Origin: Ruegeria atlantica
GTDB lineage: Bacteria; Pseudomonadota; Alphaproteobacteria; Rhodobacterales; Rhodobacteraceae
Assembly: GCF_013032505.1 (NCBI RefSeq)
Contig: NZ_WQCG01000001.1
Location: 186,001-250,000, forward strand
DNA: 64,000 bases
Direction of reading: 5' to 3'
Shown: piece by piece, positions 36,418-45,844 of the stretch
Position numbering within the stretch: position 1 is the stretch's first letter
Layout of the letters: every line of letters starts with the position of its first letter
Made by a program: the position numbers and the translations under genes
The notes under the pieces: generated by a model
The model's database searches: none
What the model saw: only the letters and a program-made list of their open reading frames with translations
Told to the model about the DNA's origin: nothing

Positions 36418-38712
36418 ATGTCTGATACCGCAGAGATTTTTTCGGAACCCGCCTCGCAAAAAACACCAGCCTTCACGCGTCTTGTACCGCTTGTTGTTCT
36501 GGGTGCATTGTTGAGTATAACGCCTCTGACGGACGTTTTGCCCGCGGCATGGAACACAGGGCTTGTTGTTGCAGGTGTCTCGCTATTGTCTGCCGGTCTC
36601 CTGGTAGTTTTGCGTGGATTCATCGCTGACCGATCGACGCGCAATCTGGCCGAGATGATGGCAGTCTTCACCGAACAGGATCTGTGTCCCACTGTGATCG
36701 CCAACGCAAATGGTGACGTTCTGAGCGCAAACACGCGGGCAAAGACCCAAATACATGCAGTTCCTGGCACACGCTTACACCATTGCCTGAAATCCAGGTT
36801 CGCGAATCCCGCAGCGATCCTGTTGCGTTTGCAATCCATCGCGGAAATTCATGAAAGCGCGCGGGAAGATATCGTGACCGTTGGTTCTACAATCCCAATC
36901 TCGGTGTTTAGCGTAAGCCAAGAGATGTTCTGCTGGCGATTCCATCTGGATGAACGGGGGCAATGGGATGACGCCCCGGTTCCAGTGCTGACAGAAGGGC
37001 GCAACGGGTCTGTATTGCGTGTGAATGGAGTGGCGGAGGCCATGCTAGGCCAAAAGCCAGAAGTAATGGGAAAGATCTTTCCCAATGACGTTCCGAAACT
37101 GGGTGAAATCTCGATGGTCCAAACTTCGGACGGGCAGATACCAGTTACGGTGGCCGAGTTGTTCCGCTCGGGCACGGTGCGAGATCTGCTTCTATTGCCA
37201 ATGAATGCCGCGGGTCAAACTGGTCCTGATGCGCCTTTCGCCGAATTGCCGGTGCCTGTGATGTGTCTGTCAGCCGAAGGCCTAATTTTGGATGCGAACC
37301 GGATGGCGATTAAGCTGATCGGAGAGATCGAGCAGGGCAAGTCAAATGTAGCCGAAATTATGCACGGGCTTGGTTACCCTATCCTTGATTGGTTGACGCG
37401 CGCTGTGGCGGATGAAGATGCCGTTCCCCGGTCGGAATTCCTACGCCTGACACGTCAGGACAAAGAAGTCTTCGTCCAGGTCACGCTAAACCGGGTGACA
37501 TGCGATGGAGGAATTTGTCTGATTGCCGTCCTGAATGATGCGACTGAGCTTAAGACGATGGAAGCTCAGTTTGTGCAGGGTCAGAAGATGCAGGCTGTTG
37601 GGCAATTGGCCGGTGGCGTGGCGCATGATTTCAACAATCTTCTGACCGCGATATCGGGGCATTGCGATCTGTTGTTGCTGCGGCACGATCAGAATGATCC
37701 AAATTACGGTGACCTTGTTCAGATCAACCAGAACGCCAACCGGGCCGCTGCGTTGGTCAGTCAACTTCTCGCCTTTTCGCGCAAGCAGACGCTGCAGCCA
37801 GAGGTTTTGGATCTGCGGGACACGATTTCCGACCTGATCCATCTTTTGAACCGTTTGGTGGGAGAGAAAGTGCGGCTGACGCTGAGCCACGATCCAGTGC
37901 TCAAACCCGTGAGAGCCGACAAAAGGCAGCTTGAACAGGTGTTTATGAATCTTGTCGTGAATGCACGGGACGCAATGCCCGAAGGCGGCGAGGTGCGCAT
38001 CGAGACTGAGGTTGTGTCCCTGACCGAACCGTTCAGGCGGGATCGTGCAACAGTTCAACCCGGCGAATACGTCATCGTGAAAGTGATCGACAGTGGCACA
38101 GGCATTCCTGCCGACAAGCTGCAAAAAGTTTTTGAGCCGTTCTATACCACCAAGCGCACCGGTGAGGGGACCGGCCTTGGGTTGTCGACGGTCTACGGAA
38201 TCGTCAAGCAGACAGGCGGGTTCATCTTTGTTGACAGCATTCCAGGCAAAGGAACCGAATTTACCGTGCTTTTGCCGGTCTCAAAAGCTCAGCAAAAGAA
38301 TGACCGGGATAACGCAAGTCTGCCGGAGATTCCCACGTCCCGGCAAGGGGAAGGCGTGGTTCTGCTGGTCGAAGATGAGGCTCCGGTCCGAGCGTTCGCC
38401 ACACGTGCACTGCGATTGAAGGGCTACACCGTGCTCGAAGCCGGATCGGCCGAAGAAGCGCTTTACCTTCTTGAGGACGAGTCTGTGCATGTGGATGCCT
38501 TCGTGACAGACGTGGTCATGCCGGGAATGGACGGCCCATCTTGGGTGCGCAAGGCGATGGAGACCCGCCCTGATGTGAGGGTAGTATTTATGTCAGGCTA
38601 TACCGAAGGCGCATTCGGAGATTCAGGTCCCGAGATTGCGAATTCCACGTTTTTGCCCAAACCGTTTTCTCTCACGCAATTGACCGAGACGGTTTTTCAT
38701 CTGCTCAACTGA
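36418..38712 (+). CDS. cckA: Hybrid sensor histidine kinase CckA
   Basis: A 764-residue hybrid kinase that heads the CckA-ChpT-CtrA phosphorelay. It has two N-terminal membrane helices (about residues 21-40 and 46-66), PAS-like regions, a DHp domain with the phosphorylated histidine at about residue 403 (GGVAHDFNNLLTAISGH), an HATPase domain (NLVVNARDAMPEGG, VIDSGTGIP, GEGTGLGLSTVYGIV) and a C-terminal receiver with aspartate about 698 (VTDVVMPGMDG). I use the ATG two codons after the first TTG. In Rhodobacterales this relay controls motility, gene transfer agents and quorum-linked traits rather than essential cell division. A CtrA box is just upstream. Confidence 0.95.
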   Translation: MSDTAEIFSEPASQKTPAFTRLVPLVVLGALLSITPLTDVLPAAWNTGLVVAGVSLLSAGLLVVLRGFIADRSTRNLAEMMAVFTEQDLCPTVIANANGDVLSANTRAKTQIHAVPGTRLHHCLKSRFANPAAILLRLQSIAEIHESAREDIVTVGSTIPISVFSVSQEMFCWRFHLDERGQWDDAPVPVLTEGRNGSVLRVNGVAEAMLGQKPEVMGKIFPNDVPKLGEISMVQTSDGQIPVTVAELFRSGTVRDLLLLPMNAAGQTGPDAPFAELPVPVMCLSAEGLILDANRMAIKLIGEIEQGKSNVAEIMHGLGYPILDWLTRAVADEDAVPRSEFLRLTRQDKEVFVQVTLNRVTCDGGICLIAVLNDATELKTMEAQFVQGQKMQAVGQLAGGVAHDFNNLLTAISGHCDLLLLRHDQNDPNYGDLVQINQNANRAAALVSQLLAFSRKQTLQPEVLDLRDTISDLIHLLNRLVGEKVRLTLSHDPVLKPVRADKRQLEQVFMNLVVNARDAMPEGGEVRIETEVVSLTEPFRRDRATVQPGEYVIVKVIDSGTGIPADKLQKVFEPFYTTKRTGEGTGLGLSTVYGIVKQTGGFIFVDSIPGKGTEFTVLLPVSKAQQKNDRDNASLPEIPTSRQGEGVVLLVEDEAPVRAFATRALRLKGYTVLEAGSAEEALYLLEDESVHVDAFVTDVVMPGMDGPSWVRKAMETRPDVRVVFMSGYTEGAFGDSGPEIANSTFLPKPFSLTQLTETVFHLLN

Positions 38713-39306
38713 TTACAGCGCCGCGTCGTGGCAGGCGAATTCGGCAGCATGGTGTTTGCGGAACTTCTTTTCTGTATCCGACGACAGCAACAGGTCCCGT
38801 ACAGGTGAGACATTTTCGCGCTGCAGGGCGATATCCATGCACAGCCGGTCTTGTAGAAAACTCAGGATTTTGTCCTGGTTTTCGTACTTGAAGACATGCG
38901 TTGCACCAAACCCGTTGTTACGTGTTCGAAAAAACTGGCTTTGACTGCCGACATCCGCGAATTCCGGACGAGGATTCTGCATGTATGCTTGTACGAAGTC
39001 ATCAAAGCTCAGGTTTTGCGTTGAATGCGGATGTCCGATGCGGTCGTCGCGGCCGCGATACTTGTACCAACTGCCCAGCCAGTCGATCGGTTCGCGCACG
39101 ACGGCCATGATCTCCATCTCAGCGTCATACATTTTTCGAAAAATGTTCTGGAAAAACCTGTCAAAGCGGCGAACAGGTGCGTGTTTTAGCTCGGGCGGGC
39201 CGGTGACGACAAGGTCGGCCCGCGCGCTCAGGGCGGTGTGATAGGCTGTGCTGCCTGTTTTTGGAACAGCCAGAAACGCAAGGCGTTCTTTATAGAAAAC
39301 AAGCAT
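38713..39306 (-). CDS. Sulfotransferase family protein
   Basis: A 197-residue cytosolic or membrane-associated protein. The N-terminal strand and loop RLAFLAVPKTGSTAYHTAL is a typical 5'-phosphosulfate-binding loop, and MAVVREPIDWLGSWYKYRGR matches the 3'-phosphate-binding segment of PAPS sulfotransferases. Small sulfotransferases of this kind are common in Rhodobacteraceae next to polysaccharide genes, but none are here; the acceptor is unknown. It is convergent and directly adjacent to cckA, with stop codons touching, and divergent from recA. Confidence 0.82.
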   Translation of the reverse strand: MLVFYKERLAFLAVPKTGSTAYHTALSARADLVVTGPPELKHAPVRRFDRFFQNIFRKMYDAEMEIMAVVREPIDWLGSWYKYRGRDDRIGHPHSTQNLSFDDFVQAYMQNPRPEFADVGSQSQFFRTRNNGFGATHVFKYENQDKILSFLQDRLCMDIALQRENVSPVRDLLLSSDTEKKFRKHHAAEFACHDAAL

Positions 39307-39406
39307 TTATTCGCCCTTCGCCGAGTTATTTCACAGGCGCAGATTGTCGTAAACGACTCTTTAATACAATTGCCGAACAGTAAGTATTGTAAGTTTTAGT
39401 TGAAAT

Positions 39407-39421
39407 GTTCTCTTTTTGGTC
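39407..39421. promoter_or_regulatory. Degenerate LexA (SOS) box upstream of recA
   Basis: GTTC-TCTTTTT-GGTC differs by one base from the GTTC-N7-GTTC consensus. It lies seven bases upstream of a perfect site and may give cooperative LexA binding. Confidence 0.4.
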
Positions 39422-39428
39422 CCATAAG

Positions 39429-39443
39429 GAACAAGAGGCGAAC
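39429..39443. promoter_or_regulatory. LexA (SOS) box upstream of recA
   Basis: GAAC-AAGAGGC-GAAC is an exact match to the alphaproteobacterial LexA operator (GTTC-N7-GTTC read on the other strand). It lies 56 nt before the recA start codon and marks recA as SOS-controlled. Confidence 0.8.
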
Positions 39444-39498
39444 AAAGCAGTGATTGCCGCCCGATCATGGGTGTGACAAAAGAGAAGGCGACAGGACA

Positions 39499-40566
39499 AT
39501 GGCGGATCTTCTGACAATGAGCGACAAGAAAAACGCAGACAAGCAAAAGGCGCTTGATAGCGCGCTGGCGCAAATCGAACGGCAGTTCGGCAAGGGCTCG
39601 ATCATGAAGCTTGGTGAGGATTCCAAGCAAGACATCGACGCAAGCTCAACCGGATCACTGGGTTTGGATATCGCGCTGGGAATCGGTGGTCTGCCAATGG
39701 GCCGGATCGTCGAGATTTACGGTCCCGAAAGTTCGGGCAAAACCACGCTGACTCTGCATTGCATAGCTGAACAGCAAAAACGCGGCGGCGTGTGTGCATT
39801 CGTGGATGCAGAACACGCGCTGGATCCTCAATATGCCCGCAAACTGGGTGTTGATCTGGATGAGCTTCTGATCTCGCAGCCTGACACAGGTGAACAGGCG
39901 CTTGAGATCACCGACACGCTTGTTCGTTCGGGCGCAGTCAACATGGTTGTGGTCGACTCGGTTGCGGCATTGACGCCCAAGTCCGAGTTGGAAGGCGATA
40001 TGGGTGACAGCAGCGTCGGCGTTCAGGCCCGATTGATGAGCCAGGCAATGCGAAAGCTGACCGGTTCCATTAACCGCTCAAACTGCATGGTGATCTTTAT
40101 CAACCAAATCCGGATGAAGATCGGCGTGATGTTTGGCAGTCCCGAAACCACGACCGGTGGTAACGCGCTGAAATTCTACAGCTCGGTTCGTCTGGATATC
40201 CGGCGGATTGGCGCGATCAAAGATCGCGATGAAGTCGTCGGCAACCAGACGCGTGTGAAAGTTGTCAAGAACAAGGTGGCACCGCCATTCAAGCAGGTTG
40301 AATTCGACATCATGTATGGCGAAGGCATCAGCAAGATGGGTGAGTTGCTGGATCTAGGCGTCAAGGCTGGCGTGGTTGAGAAATCAGGTTCGTGGTTCAG
40401 CTATGGAGACGAACGGATCGGGCAGGGGCGTGAGAACGCCAAGCAATACTTGCGTGACAACAGCCGTATTGCGCTGGATATCGAAGACAAAATTCGGGCC
40501 GCGCATGGGCTTGAGTTCGACATGCCACCCGGCTCTGCCGAGGAAGACGATATCCTCGAAGCATGA
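39499..40566 (+). CDS. recA: Recombinase RecA
   Basis: A 355-residue DNA recombinase. It has the polymerisation motif region [12 protein letters not shown], Walker [10 protein letters not shown], Walker [12 protein letters not shown], loop L1 [12 protein letters not shown], loop L2 [24 protein letters not shown], and an acidic C terminus (EEDDILEA). RecA forms filaments on ssDNA, drives strand exchange and triggers LexA self-cleavage. I start at the ATG giving [11 protein letters not shown]; the upstream GTG frame adds 15 unrelated residues. LexA boxes are just upstream. alaS follows after a hairpin. Confidence 0.97.
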   Translation: MADLLTMSDKKNADKQKALDSALAQIERQFGKGSIMKLGEDSKQDIDASSTGSLGLDIALGIGGLPMGRIVEIYGPESSGKTTLTLHCIAEQQKRGGVCAFVDAEHALDPQYARKLGVDLDELLISQPDTGEQALEITDTLVRSGAVNMVVVDSVAALTPKSELEGDMGDSSVGVQARLMSQAMRKLTGSINRSNCMVIFINQIRMKIGVMFGSPETTTGGNALKFYSSVRLDIRRIGAIKDRDEVVGNQTRVKVVKNKVAPPFKQVEFDIMYGEGISKMGELLDLGVKAGVVEKSGSWFSYGDERIGQGRENAKQYLRDNSRIALDIEDKIRAAHGLEFDMPPGSAEEDDILEA

Positions 40567-40620
40567 CGGATGCGGTCGGGTCTACATCCCCCCGGCAAGG
40601 TAAGGATTGAGATACTGAAG

Positions 40621-40647
40621 ATAAGGCGGCCTTCGTGGCCGCCTTAT
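40621..40647 (+). terminator. Perfect hairpin between recA and alaS
   Basis: An 11-bp perfect stem ATAAGGCGGCC / GGCCGCCTTAT closes loop TTCGT. No U-run follows (GTCATTCTG), so it may be a Rho-independent terminator of low efficiency or an mRNA 3' stabiliser for recA. Confidence 0.6.
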
Positions 40648-40784
40648 GTCATTCTGAAAACGTCGCTCTTGTTAAAGGACTTTCCTGCACTTCGAAAAAC
40701 ATGGCTGACTTATCCTTGTGGACTATCCTTGGGGACGGGGATAAACCATTTCAGAACACTGAGATTGCGCGCCGAGAGAGCCTT

Positions 40785-43457
40785 ATGCCCACGCTGAACG
40801 ATATCCGCTCAACCTTCCTAAACTATTTTGCCAAACAAGGGCATGAAGTTGTCGCATCCAGCCCTCTGGTGCCACGCAATGACCCGACATTGATGTTCGT
40901 GAACTCAGGCATGGTGCAGTTCAAGAACCTGTTTACCGGCGTTGAGACCCGTGATTACCAGCGCGCCACGACTGCACAAAAATGCGTGCGGGCAGGCGGC
41001 AAGCACAATGATCTCGACAACGTTGGCTATACCGCGCGTCACCACACATTCTTCGAGATGCTGGGTAACTTTTCGTTCGGCAATTACTTTAAACACGAAG
41101 CGATCCCTTTTGCGTGGGAACTGATCACCAAAGAATTCGGGATCGACAAGAACCGCCTGCTGACTACCGTTTATCACACGGATGACGAGGCATTTGAGAT
41201 CTGGAAAAAGGTCGGCGTGCCCGAAGACCGGATCATCCGTATCGCAACCAGCGATAATTTCTGGCAGATGGGCCCAACCGGTCCCTGCGGTCCGTGTACC
41301 GAGATTTTCTATGACCACGGCGATCACATCTGGGGTGGTCCTCCGGGATCACCGGAGGAAGACGGCGATCGGTTCATCGAAATCTGGAACATTGTTTTCA
41401 TGCAGAACGAGCAGTTCGAAGATGGCTCGATGGTCGAACTCGATATGCAGTCGATCGACACCGGCATGGGGCTGGAACGGATCGGCGCATTGCTGCAGGG
41501 CAGCCACGACAACTATGACACCGATCTGTTCAAAACTCTGATCGAGGCTTCGGCAGAAGCGACCGGCGTCGATCCTTATGGTGATCAGAACGTGCATCAT
41601 CGGGTGATCGCGGACCACCTGCGTTCAACCTCATTCCTGATTGCCGACGGGGTGATGCCGTCAAATGATGGCCGCGGCTACGTGTTGCGCCGGATCATGC
41701 GTCGGGCCATGCGTCATGCGCATCTGCTGGGTGCGAAAGACCCGATCATGTACCAACTGGTGCCCAGCTTGGTGCAACTGATGGGCGCGCAATATACCGA
41801 ATTGGGACAGGCGCAGCCGTTGATCGAAGAAACCCTGCTGCTGGAAGAAACACGCTTCAAGCAAACCCTCGACCGTGGTCTGAAACTGCTGGACGACGAA
41901 GTTTCGGGCTTGTCCGAAGGTGCAGCTTTGCCGGGTGAAGCAGCTTTCAAACTATATGACACCTATGGTTTCCCTCTGGATCTTACGCAGGATGCCCTTC
42001 GAGAAAAGGGCCGGACCGTGGATACGGACGGTTTCGACGCGGCCATGGCCGAGCAAAAAGCAAAGGCGCGGGCTGCTTGGGCCGGTTCGGGCGAGGCGGC
42101 GGATCAGGCCGTGTGGTTCGACGTGCTTGATATTGCCGGGGCTACTGATTTCCTTGGCTATGACACGGAAAAGGCCGAGGGCCAGATTGCCGCTTTGGTG
42201 GTCGATGGCGCATTGGTCGACACAATTGAAGAGGGCGGTTCCGGCTGGGTGATAGTGAACCAGACGCCGTTCTACGGCGAGGCTGGTGGTCAGGTTGGTG
42301 ATACCGGTGAAATCCGGCGCTTGGAACACAGCGGTGACTTGGCAAGGGTCGAGGACACCCGAAAATTCGCTGATGGCAAAGTTTATGCTCATAAGGTGTC
42401 CGTCGAACAGGGCGCTCTGTCCAAAGGTGATGCCGTCGAGCTTGAGGTCGACCACGCGCGCCGCACGGCCATTCGCGCCAACCACTCGGCCACGCACCTA
42501 TTGCATGAAGCGCTGCGCGAGACGCTGGGTGATCACGTGGCACAGCGCGGCTCTCTGAACGCTTCAGATCGTTTGCGGTTTGACTTCAGCCATTCCAAGG
42601 CACTGAGCGGTGACGAGATTCGGAAGGTTGAGCGTGATGTGAATGAGTTCATCCGTCAGAACTCGACTGTCGAAACGCGTATCATGACACCGGACGATGC
42701 GCGGAAACTGGGCGCACAGGCGTTGTTTGGTGAGAAATACGGCGACGAAGTACGCGTTGTTTCTATGGGCAAGGCCGCGACCGGTAAGGGCCAGGACGGA
42801 GAGACCTGGTCGATTGAGTTGTGTGGCGGCACGCATGTGCGCCAGACCGGTGATATCGGGACCTTTGTGGTACTTGGCGACAGTGCAAGCAGTGCGGGCG
42901 TGCGCCGGATTGAAGCGCTGACCGGTGATGAAGCGCTGCGGCATCTGTCACTACAGGATCAGCGTCTGGGTCAGATTGCCTCGGAGCTTAAGGCTCAGCC
43001 AGATGACGTTGTCGGTCGCGTCAAAGCGCTGCTCGATGAACGTAAGTCGCTACAGAACGAAGTCGCGCAACTGCGACGTGATCTGGCGATGTCCGGCGGG
43101 GCTGGGCAGGGCGGCGGCGGCGAAGCGCGCAACGTGAATGGCGTGTCCTTTCTTGCACAGGCGTTGAACGGTGTATCCGGCAAGGATTTGCCAGCACTGA
43201 TTGATGAGCACAAAAATCGGTTGGGGTCCGGAGCCGTTCTGCTGATCGCGGATGCCGGTGGTAAGGCAGCCGTGGCCGCCGGTGTGACCTCTGATCTGAC
43301 CGATAAAGTCTCGGCCGTTGATCTTGTCCGTGCTGCTGTTGCCGAGCTAGGCGGCAAGGGCGGCGGTGGTCGTCCTGACATGGCGCAAGGCGGCGGCAAG
43401 GACGCCTCGAATGCAGATGCGGCGATCAAGGCCGCAGAACAGGTTTTGGGAGGATAA
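40785..43457 (+). CDS. alaS: Alanyl-tRNA synthetase
   Basis: An 890-residue class II synthetase of normal length. Motif 1 to 3 segments are visible in the N-terminal catalytic domain ([35 protein letters not shown]). The editing domain has [12 protein letters not shown] and the zinc/Cys motif [11 protein letters not shown]. The C-terminal C-Ala domain ends with a Gly-rich stretch containing [18 protein letters not shown] choose the ATG giving [15 protein letters not shown], with GAGAG upstream, because the longer frame crosses the recA-alaS hairpin. The DUF1330 gene follows 1 nt later. Confidence 0.97.
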   Translation: MPTLNDIRSTFLNYFAKQGHEVVASSPLVPRNDPTLMFVNSGMVQFKNLFTGVETRDYQRATTAQKCVRAGGKHNDLDNVGYTARHHTFFEMLGNFSFGNYFKHEAIPFAWELITKEFGIDKNRLLTTVYHTDDEAFEIWKKVGVPEDRIIRIATSDNFWQMGPTGPCGPCTEIFYDHGDHIWGGPPGSPEEDGDRFIEIWNIVFMQNEQFEDGSMVELDMQSIDTGMGLERIGALLQGSHDNYDTDLFKTLIEASAEATGVDPYGDQNVHHRVIADHLRSTSFLIADGVMPSNDGRGYVLRRIMRRAMRHAHLLGAKDPIMYQLVPSLVQLMGAQYTELGQAQPLIEETLLLEETRFKQTLDRGLKLLDDEVSGLSEGAALPGEAAFKLYDTYGFPLDLTQDALREKGRTVDTDGFDAAMAEQKAKARAAWAGSGEAADQAVWFDVLDIAGATDFLGYDTEKAEGQIAALVVDGALVDTIEEGGSGWVIVNQTPFYGEAGGQVGDTGEIRRLEHSGDLARVEDTRKFADGKVYAHKVSVEQGALSKGDAVELEVDHARRTAIRANHSATHLLHEALRETLGDHVAQRGSLNASDRLRFDFSHSKALSGDEIRKVERDVNEFIRQNSTVETRIMTPDDARKLGAQALFGEKYGDEVRVVSMGKAATGKGQDGETWSIELCGGTHVRQTGDIGTFVVLGDSASSAGVRRIEALTGDEALRHLSLQDQRLGQIASELKAQPDDVVGRVKALLDERKSLQNEVAQLRRDLAMSGGAGQGGGGEARNVNGVSFLAQALNGVSGKDLPALIDEHKNRLGSGAVLLIADAGGKAAVAAGVTSDLTDKVSAVDLVRAAVAELGGKGGGGRPDMAQGGGKDASNADAAIKAAEQVLGG

Positions 43458-43458
43458 G

Positions 43459-43746
43459 ATGGCTGCACTTTGGATTGCACACGTCACCGTGACGGACGCA
43501 GATGCGTATGCGAAATACGCGGAACTCGCAGGTCCCGCGATTGCCAAGCATGGCGGCGCATTTATCGCCCGGGCTGCCCGCTATGTGCAATTGGAAGGGA
43601 AAGAGCGTCCACGCAACGTGGTCGCGAAATTCCCATCCGTCGAGGCCGCGGTCGAGTGCTATAATTCGCCCGAATACCAGCAGGCTCTTGATCACGCGCG
43701 CGGTGCGAGTGAGCGTGAATTGGTGGTCGTGGAAATCACAGACTAA
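43459..43746 (+). CDS. DUF1330 domain protein
   Basis: A 95-residue protein with the DUF1330 dimeric alpha/beta-barrel pattern: an N-terminal strand WIAHVTVTDADAYAKYAELA, then ARAARYVQLEGKERPRNVVAKFPS and CYNSPEYQQALDHARGASERELVVVE. It has a good ribosome-binding site (GGGAGGATAAG) and starts directly after alaS, so it is probably co-transcribed. Function unknown; related proteins bind small molecules. No catalytic residue can be named. Confidence 0.88.
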   Translation: MAALWIAHVTVTDADAYAKYAELAGPAIAKHGGAFIARAARYVQLEGKERPRNVVAKFPSVEAAVECYNSPEYQQALDHARGASERELVVVEITD

Positions 43747-44112
43747 AAATAACGCGTCTCTGATCGGCAGATTTCCTGTCGTTAGAAATGGCCCATGGGC
43801 GGAAATCAGCCGAACAGTTCACAAGTGAAGTGAACTGTATTGTGGCAATTTTGGACGCCTGTGGAATCTTTGTGATTCCAGCGCCTTAATATGATCCGAC
43901 GCGAGTTGTTTGATATATTCCCGCCTAGATTGTGGCGCATTACTCTCATTTCCAGCGCGAAATGGTCATATTGAGTGACGAATTTCCGCCTTTTTTCCCG
44001 TTCACGTTCGCCCCAGATTGTACAAGCGCTACCGTTTACCGTTAGTTGGTTCTAATCGCATACGGTCCCGCTTGTAGGCAATCGTCTTGAGAACAGGGAT
44101 CGAGGTACAGGC
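43747..44112. other. 366-nt intergenic region before the transglutaminase-like gene
   Basis: I see no gene here. It holds an inverted repeat (43814-43838), AT-richer sequence than its surroundings and, near its end, the leader of the transglutaminase-like gene with GAGG about 9 nt before the ATG. No riboswitch fold was recognised. Confidence 0.5.
43814..43838. promoter_or_regulatory. Inverted repeat, candidate operator
   Basis: ACAGTTCAC and GTGAACTGT form a perfect 9-bp inverted repeat with a 7-nt spacer that itself contains GTGAA, so three copies of the GTGAA/TTCAC element lie within 25 nt. It is 67 nt after the DUF1330 gene and 275 nt before the next start. Regulator unknown. Confidence 0.4.
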
Positions 44113-44736
44113 ATGAAATCGGTAGATATCGGACTCAAAGCCGCTCTCGGGCGGTTAAAAACACATTCAGGTCGGGCCGTGGGGATTGCCGCATTGGTTT
44201 GCGGAGTCGCGGTCGCCGGGTCGCAAGTGGACGCAAGCGAAGGCAGTTTCATCCGAACCCTCGCGGCGTCCCCCCCGCCAAGTGGGGCTCAACAATTGTG
44301 CCGTCAGTATTCTTGGGCGTGCGCCAGCAAGGCATCGGTACGCATGTCCTCGCAGCAGGAAATGCAGATCATTGAGCGGATCAATCGTCAGGTCAACGCG
44401 ACGACGCGGGCGGTTACGGATCAGGTGCAGTACCGCACTACCGAACGATGGGCTTTGCCGACAACGCGAGGCGGAGATTGCGAGGATTTTGCCCTTTTGA
44501 AGAAAAGGGATCTGATCCGGGCGGGTGTTGACCCAAACAAATTGCTGATCGCGACGGTGTTGGATACGCGCCGAAACGCACATGCAGTTCTTGTCTACCG
44601 CTCGGCCAAAGGGGATCTGGTGCTGGACAATCTGACTAATCGGATCAAGCCCTGGTCGGCCACGCGGTATTTGTTCCTTCGGATGCAAGATCCGGCGAAG
44701 CCCAGCAATTGGGTTGGTGTATACGGAAGAAGCTAG
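44113..44736 (+). CDS. Bacterial transglutaminase-like cysteine peptidase (BTLCP)
   Basis: A 207-residue exported protein. It has a basic N terminus with a hydrophobic signal (AVGIAALVCGVAVAGSQVDA) and a cysteine-peptidase fold with triad candidates: cysteine in TTRGGDCEDFALLKKRDL, histidine in NAHAVLVYR, aspartate in LVLDNLTNRIKPW. It matches the BTLCP family (PF06035), periplasmic proteins of which LapG is the best known, cleaving adhesins. No c-di-GMP receptor LapD is nearby, so a LapG role is not supported. A strong terminator follows. Confidence 0.87.
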   Translation: MKSVDIGLKAALGRLKTHSGRAVGIAALVCGVAVAGSQVDASEGSFIRTLAASPPPSGAQQLCRQYSWACASKASVRMSSQQEMQIIERINRQVNATTRAVTDQVQYRTTERWALPTTRGGDCEDFALLKKRDLIRAGVDPNKLLIATVLDTRRNAHAVLVYRSAKGDLVLDNLTNRIKPWSATRYLFLRMQDPAKPSNWVGVYGRS

Positions 44737-44770
44737 AATTTCGAACTGATCTATCAGCTTACGAATAGTG

Positions 44771-44804
44771 AAAGGGGCGACACTTTTGTCGCCCCTTTGT
44801 TTTT
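44771..44804 (+). terminator. Intrinsic terminator after the BTLCP gene
   Basis: A 12-bp perfect stem AAAGGGGCGACA / TGTCGCCCCTTT with loop CTTT, followed by GTTTTT. Confidence 0.9.
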
Positions 44805-44878
44805 GATCGACGTCGAGACGTTTTCGACGTGAATGATCTCAAAGCCTGCAACGTCAGGCTGCTGTGCGATTTATTGCG

Positions 44879-45844
44879 TCAGAGGGTTCCGCCGCTGCCA
44901 TCGGCACCGCCGCCACCGGCACCGCCGCCGCTGCCATCGCTGCCACCGCCGCCGTCTCCGCCGCCGCTGCCATCGGCACCGCCGCCGCCGTCACCACCGC
45001 CACTTCCGTCGCTGCCGCCGCCATCATTGCCGTCGCCATTGCTGCCGCCGTTGCCGTCGCCATCGTTGGAGTTTCCGCCGCCATTGCTGCCACCGTTTCC
45101 GTCACCGCTGTCGGAGTTTCCGCCGCCATTGCTGCCGCCGTTTCCGTCACCACTGCTGGAGTTTCCGCCGCCGTTGCTGCCGCCGTTGCCGTCACCGCTG
45201 CCGGAATTGCCGCCATCGTTGCTGCCGCCGTTGCCGTCACCGCTGCCGGAATTACCGCCACCGTTACTGCCACCGCCGCCGCTACCGCTACCGGAGTCCG
45301 CGCCGCCATTGCTGCCGCCGCTGCCATTGCTGCCGCCGCCGTTGCTGCCACCGCCGTTGTTGCCGCCGCCGCCATCGTCGGAACCACCGCCGCCGCCACC
45401 GTCATTACCGCCGCCGCCACTGCGGCCGTCGCCGCCATTGTCGCCTTCGCCACCATTTGTCGACGAACCTGAACCGCCCGAGCCGCCACTACCACCGGTG
45501 TTACCTGCAGATGCGCCGCTACGGCTCACCGAGTTGTTGTCATCGTCATCGCGGCTGTTGCGATCGGTTCGAACCGTAGCAGTTGGGATGTCGGTCAAAA
45601 TGGCCGCGAACAGGGGGCACGTCTGAGACGTGCGAGCCAGGATATCCTCAAAGTCGGCACGGCGCTGAATGTAACGCAGCATCCGCTTGTCGACGACCTT
45701 GCAACTACAAAGCGTTTCGGTGGATACAGATTGCCGGGCTGTTTTGACATTGCAAACCTCAGCCGCATGAGCTGTGCTTACTGCCATCAATGGGAATGCC
45801 GCAGATAAAAATACAAACGAATATAAACGGGACCTTACGCGCAT
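44879..45844 (-). CDS. Secreted Gly/Ser/Asn-rich tandem-repeat protein
   Basis: A 321-residue protein with a signal peptide (ending MAVSTAHA). Residues 28-92 form a small Cys-containing domain (four cysteines: 31, 46, 48, 76), then an acidic linker with DDDDNN at 99-104. Residues 115-320 are almost pure Gly, Ser, Asn and Asp: five 15-residue repeats (GGNSGSGDGNGGSND type, residues 196-270) and three 12-residue repeats (DGSGGGDGGGGA type, 279-314). AGGAG precedes the ATG. I do not recognise the family. The repeats suggest an extended, flexible or calcium-binding surface or matrix protein. Repeat number is likely to vary between strains. Confidence 0.75.
   Translation of the reverse strand: MRVRSRLYSFVFLSAAFPLMAVSTAHAAEVCNVKTARQSVSTETLCSCKVVDKRMLRYIQRRADFEDILARTSQTCPLFAAILTDIPTATVRTDRNSRDDDDNNSVSRSGASAGNTGGSGGSGGSGSSTNGGEGDNGGDGRSGGGGNDGGGGGGSDDGGGGNNGGGSNGGGSNGSGGSNGGADSGSGSGGGGSNGGGNSGSGDGNGGSNDGGNSGSGDGNGGSNGGGNSSSGDGNGGSNGGGNSDSGDGNGGSNGGGNSNDGDGNGGSNGDGNDGGGSDGSGGGDGGGGADGSGGGDGGGGSDGSGGGAGGGGADGSGGTL
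44903..45010 (-). repeat. Three 36-bp in-frame tandem repeats
   Basis: Three units encode DGSGGGDGGGGA, DGSGGGDGGGGS and DGSGGGAGGGGA near the C terminus of the Gly-rich protein. A partial fourth copy (DGSGG) follows. Confidence 0.8.
45035..45259 (-). repeat. Five 45-bp in-frame tandem repeats
   Basis: Five consecutive 15-codon units of the pattern GGNS-xx-GDGNGGSN-x lie in the Gly-rich protein; variation is confined mainly to residues 5, 6 and 15 of each unit. Confidence 0.85.

Noticed and set aside
45035..45259. CRISPR-like tandem repeats
   Set aside because: The units are contiguous with no spacers, are multiples of three bases and encode a 15-residue protein repeat. No cas gene is near.
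44829..45626. Long Pro/Leu/Ser-rich frame on the plus strand (265 codons), and Ala/Thr-rich frames overlapping it on both strands
   Set aside because: They arise because the GCC/GCT/GTT-like repeats of the Gly-rich gene leave other frames open. They lack signal peptides and ribosome-binding sites; only the minus frame with a signal peptide and AGGAG is supported.
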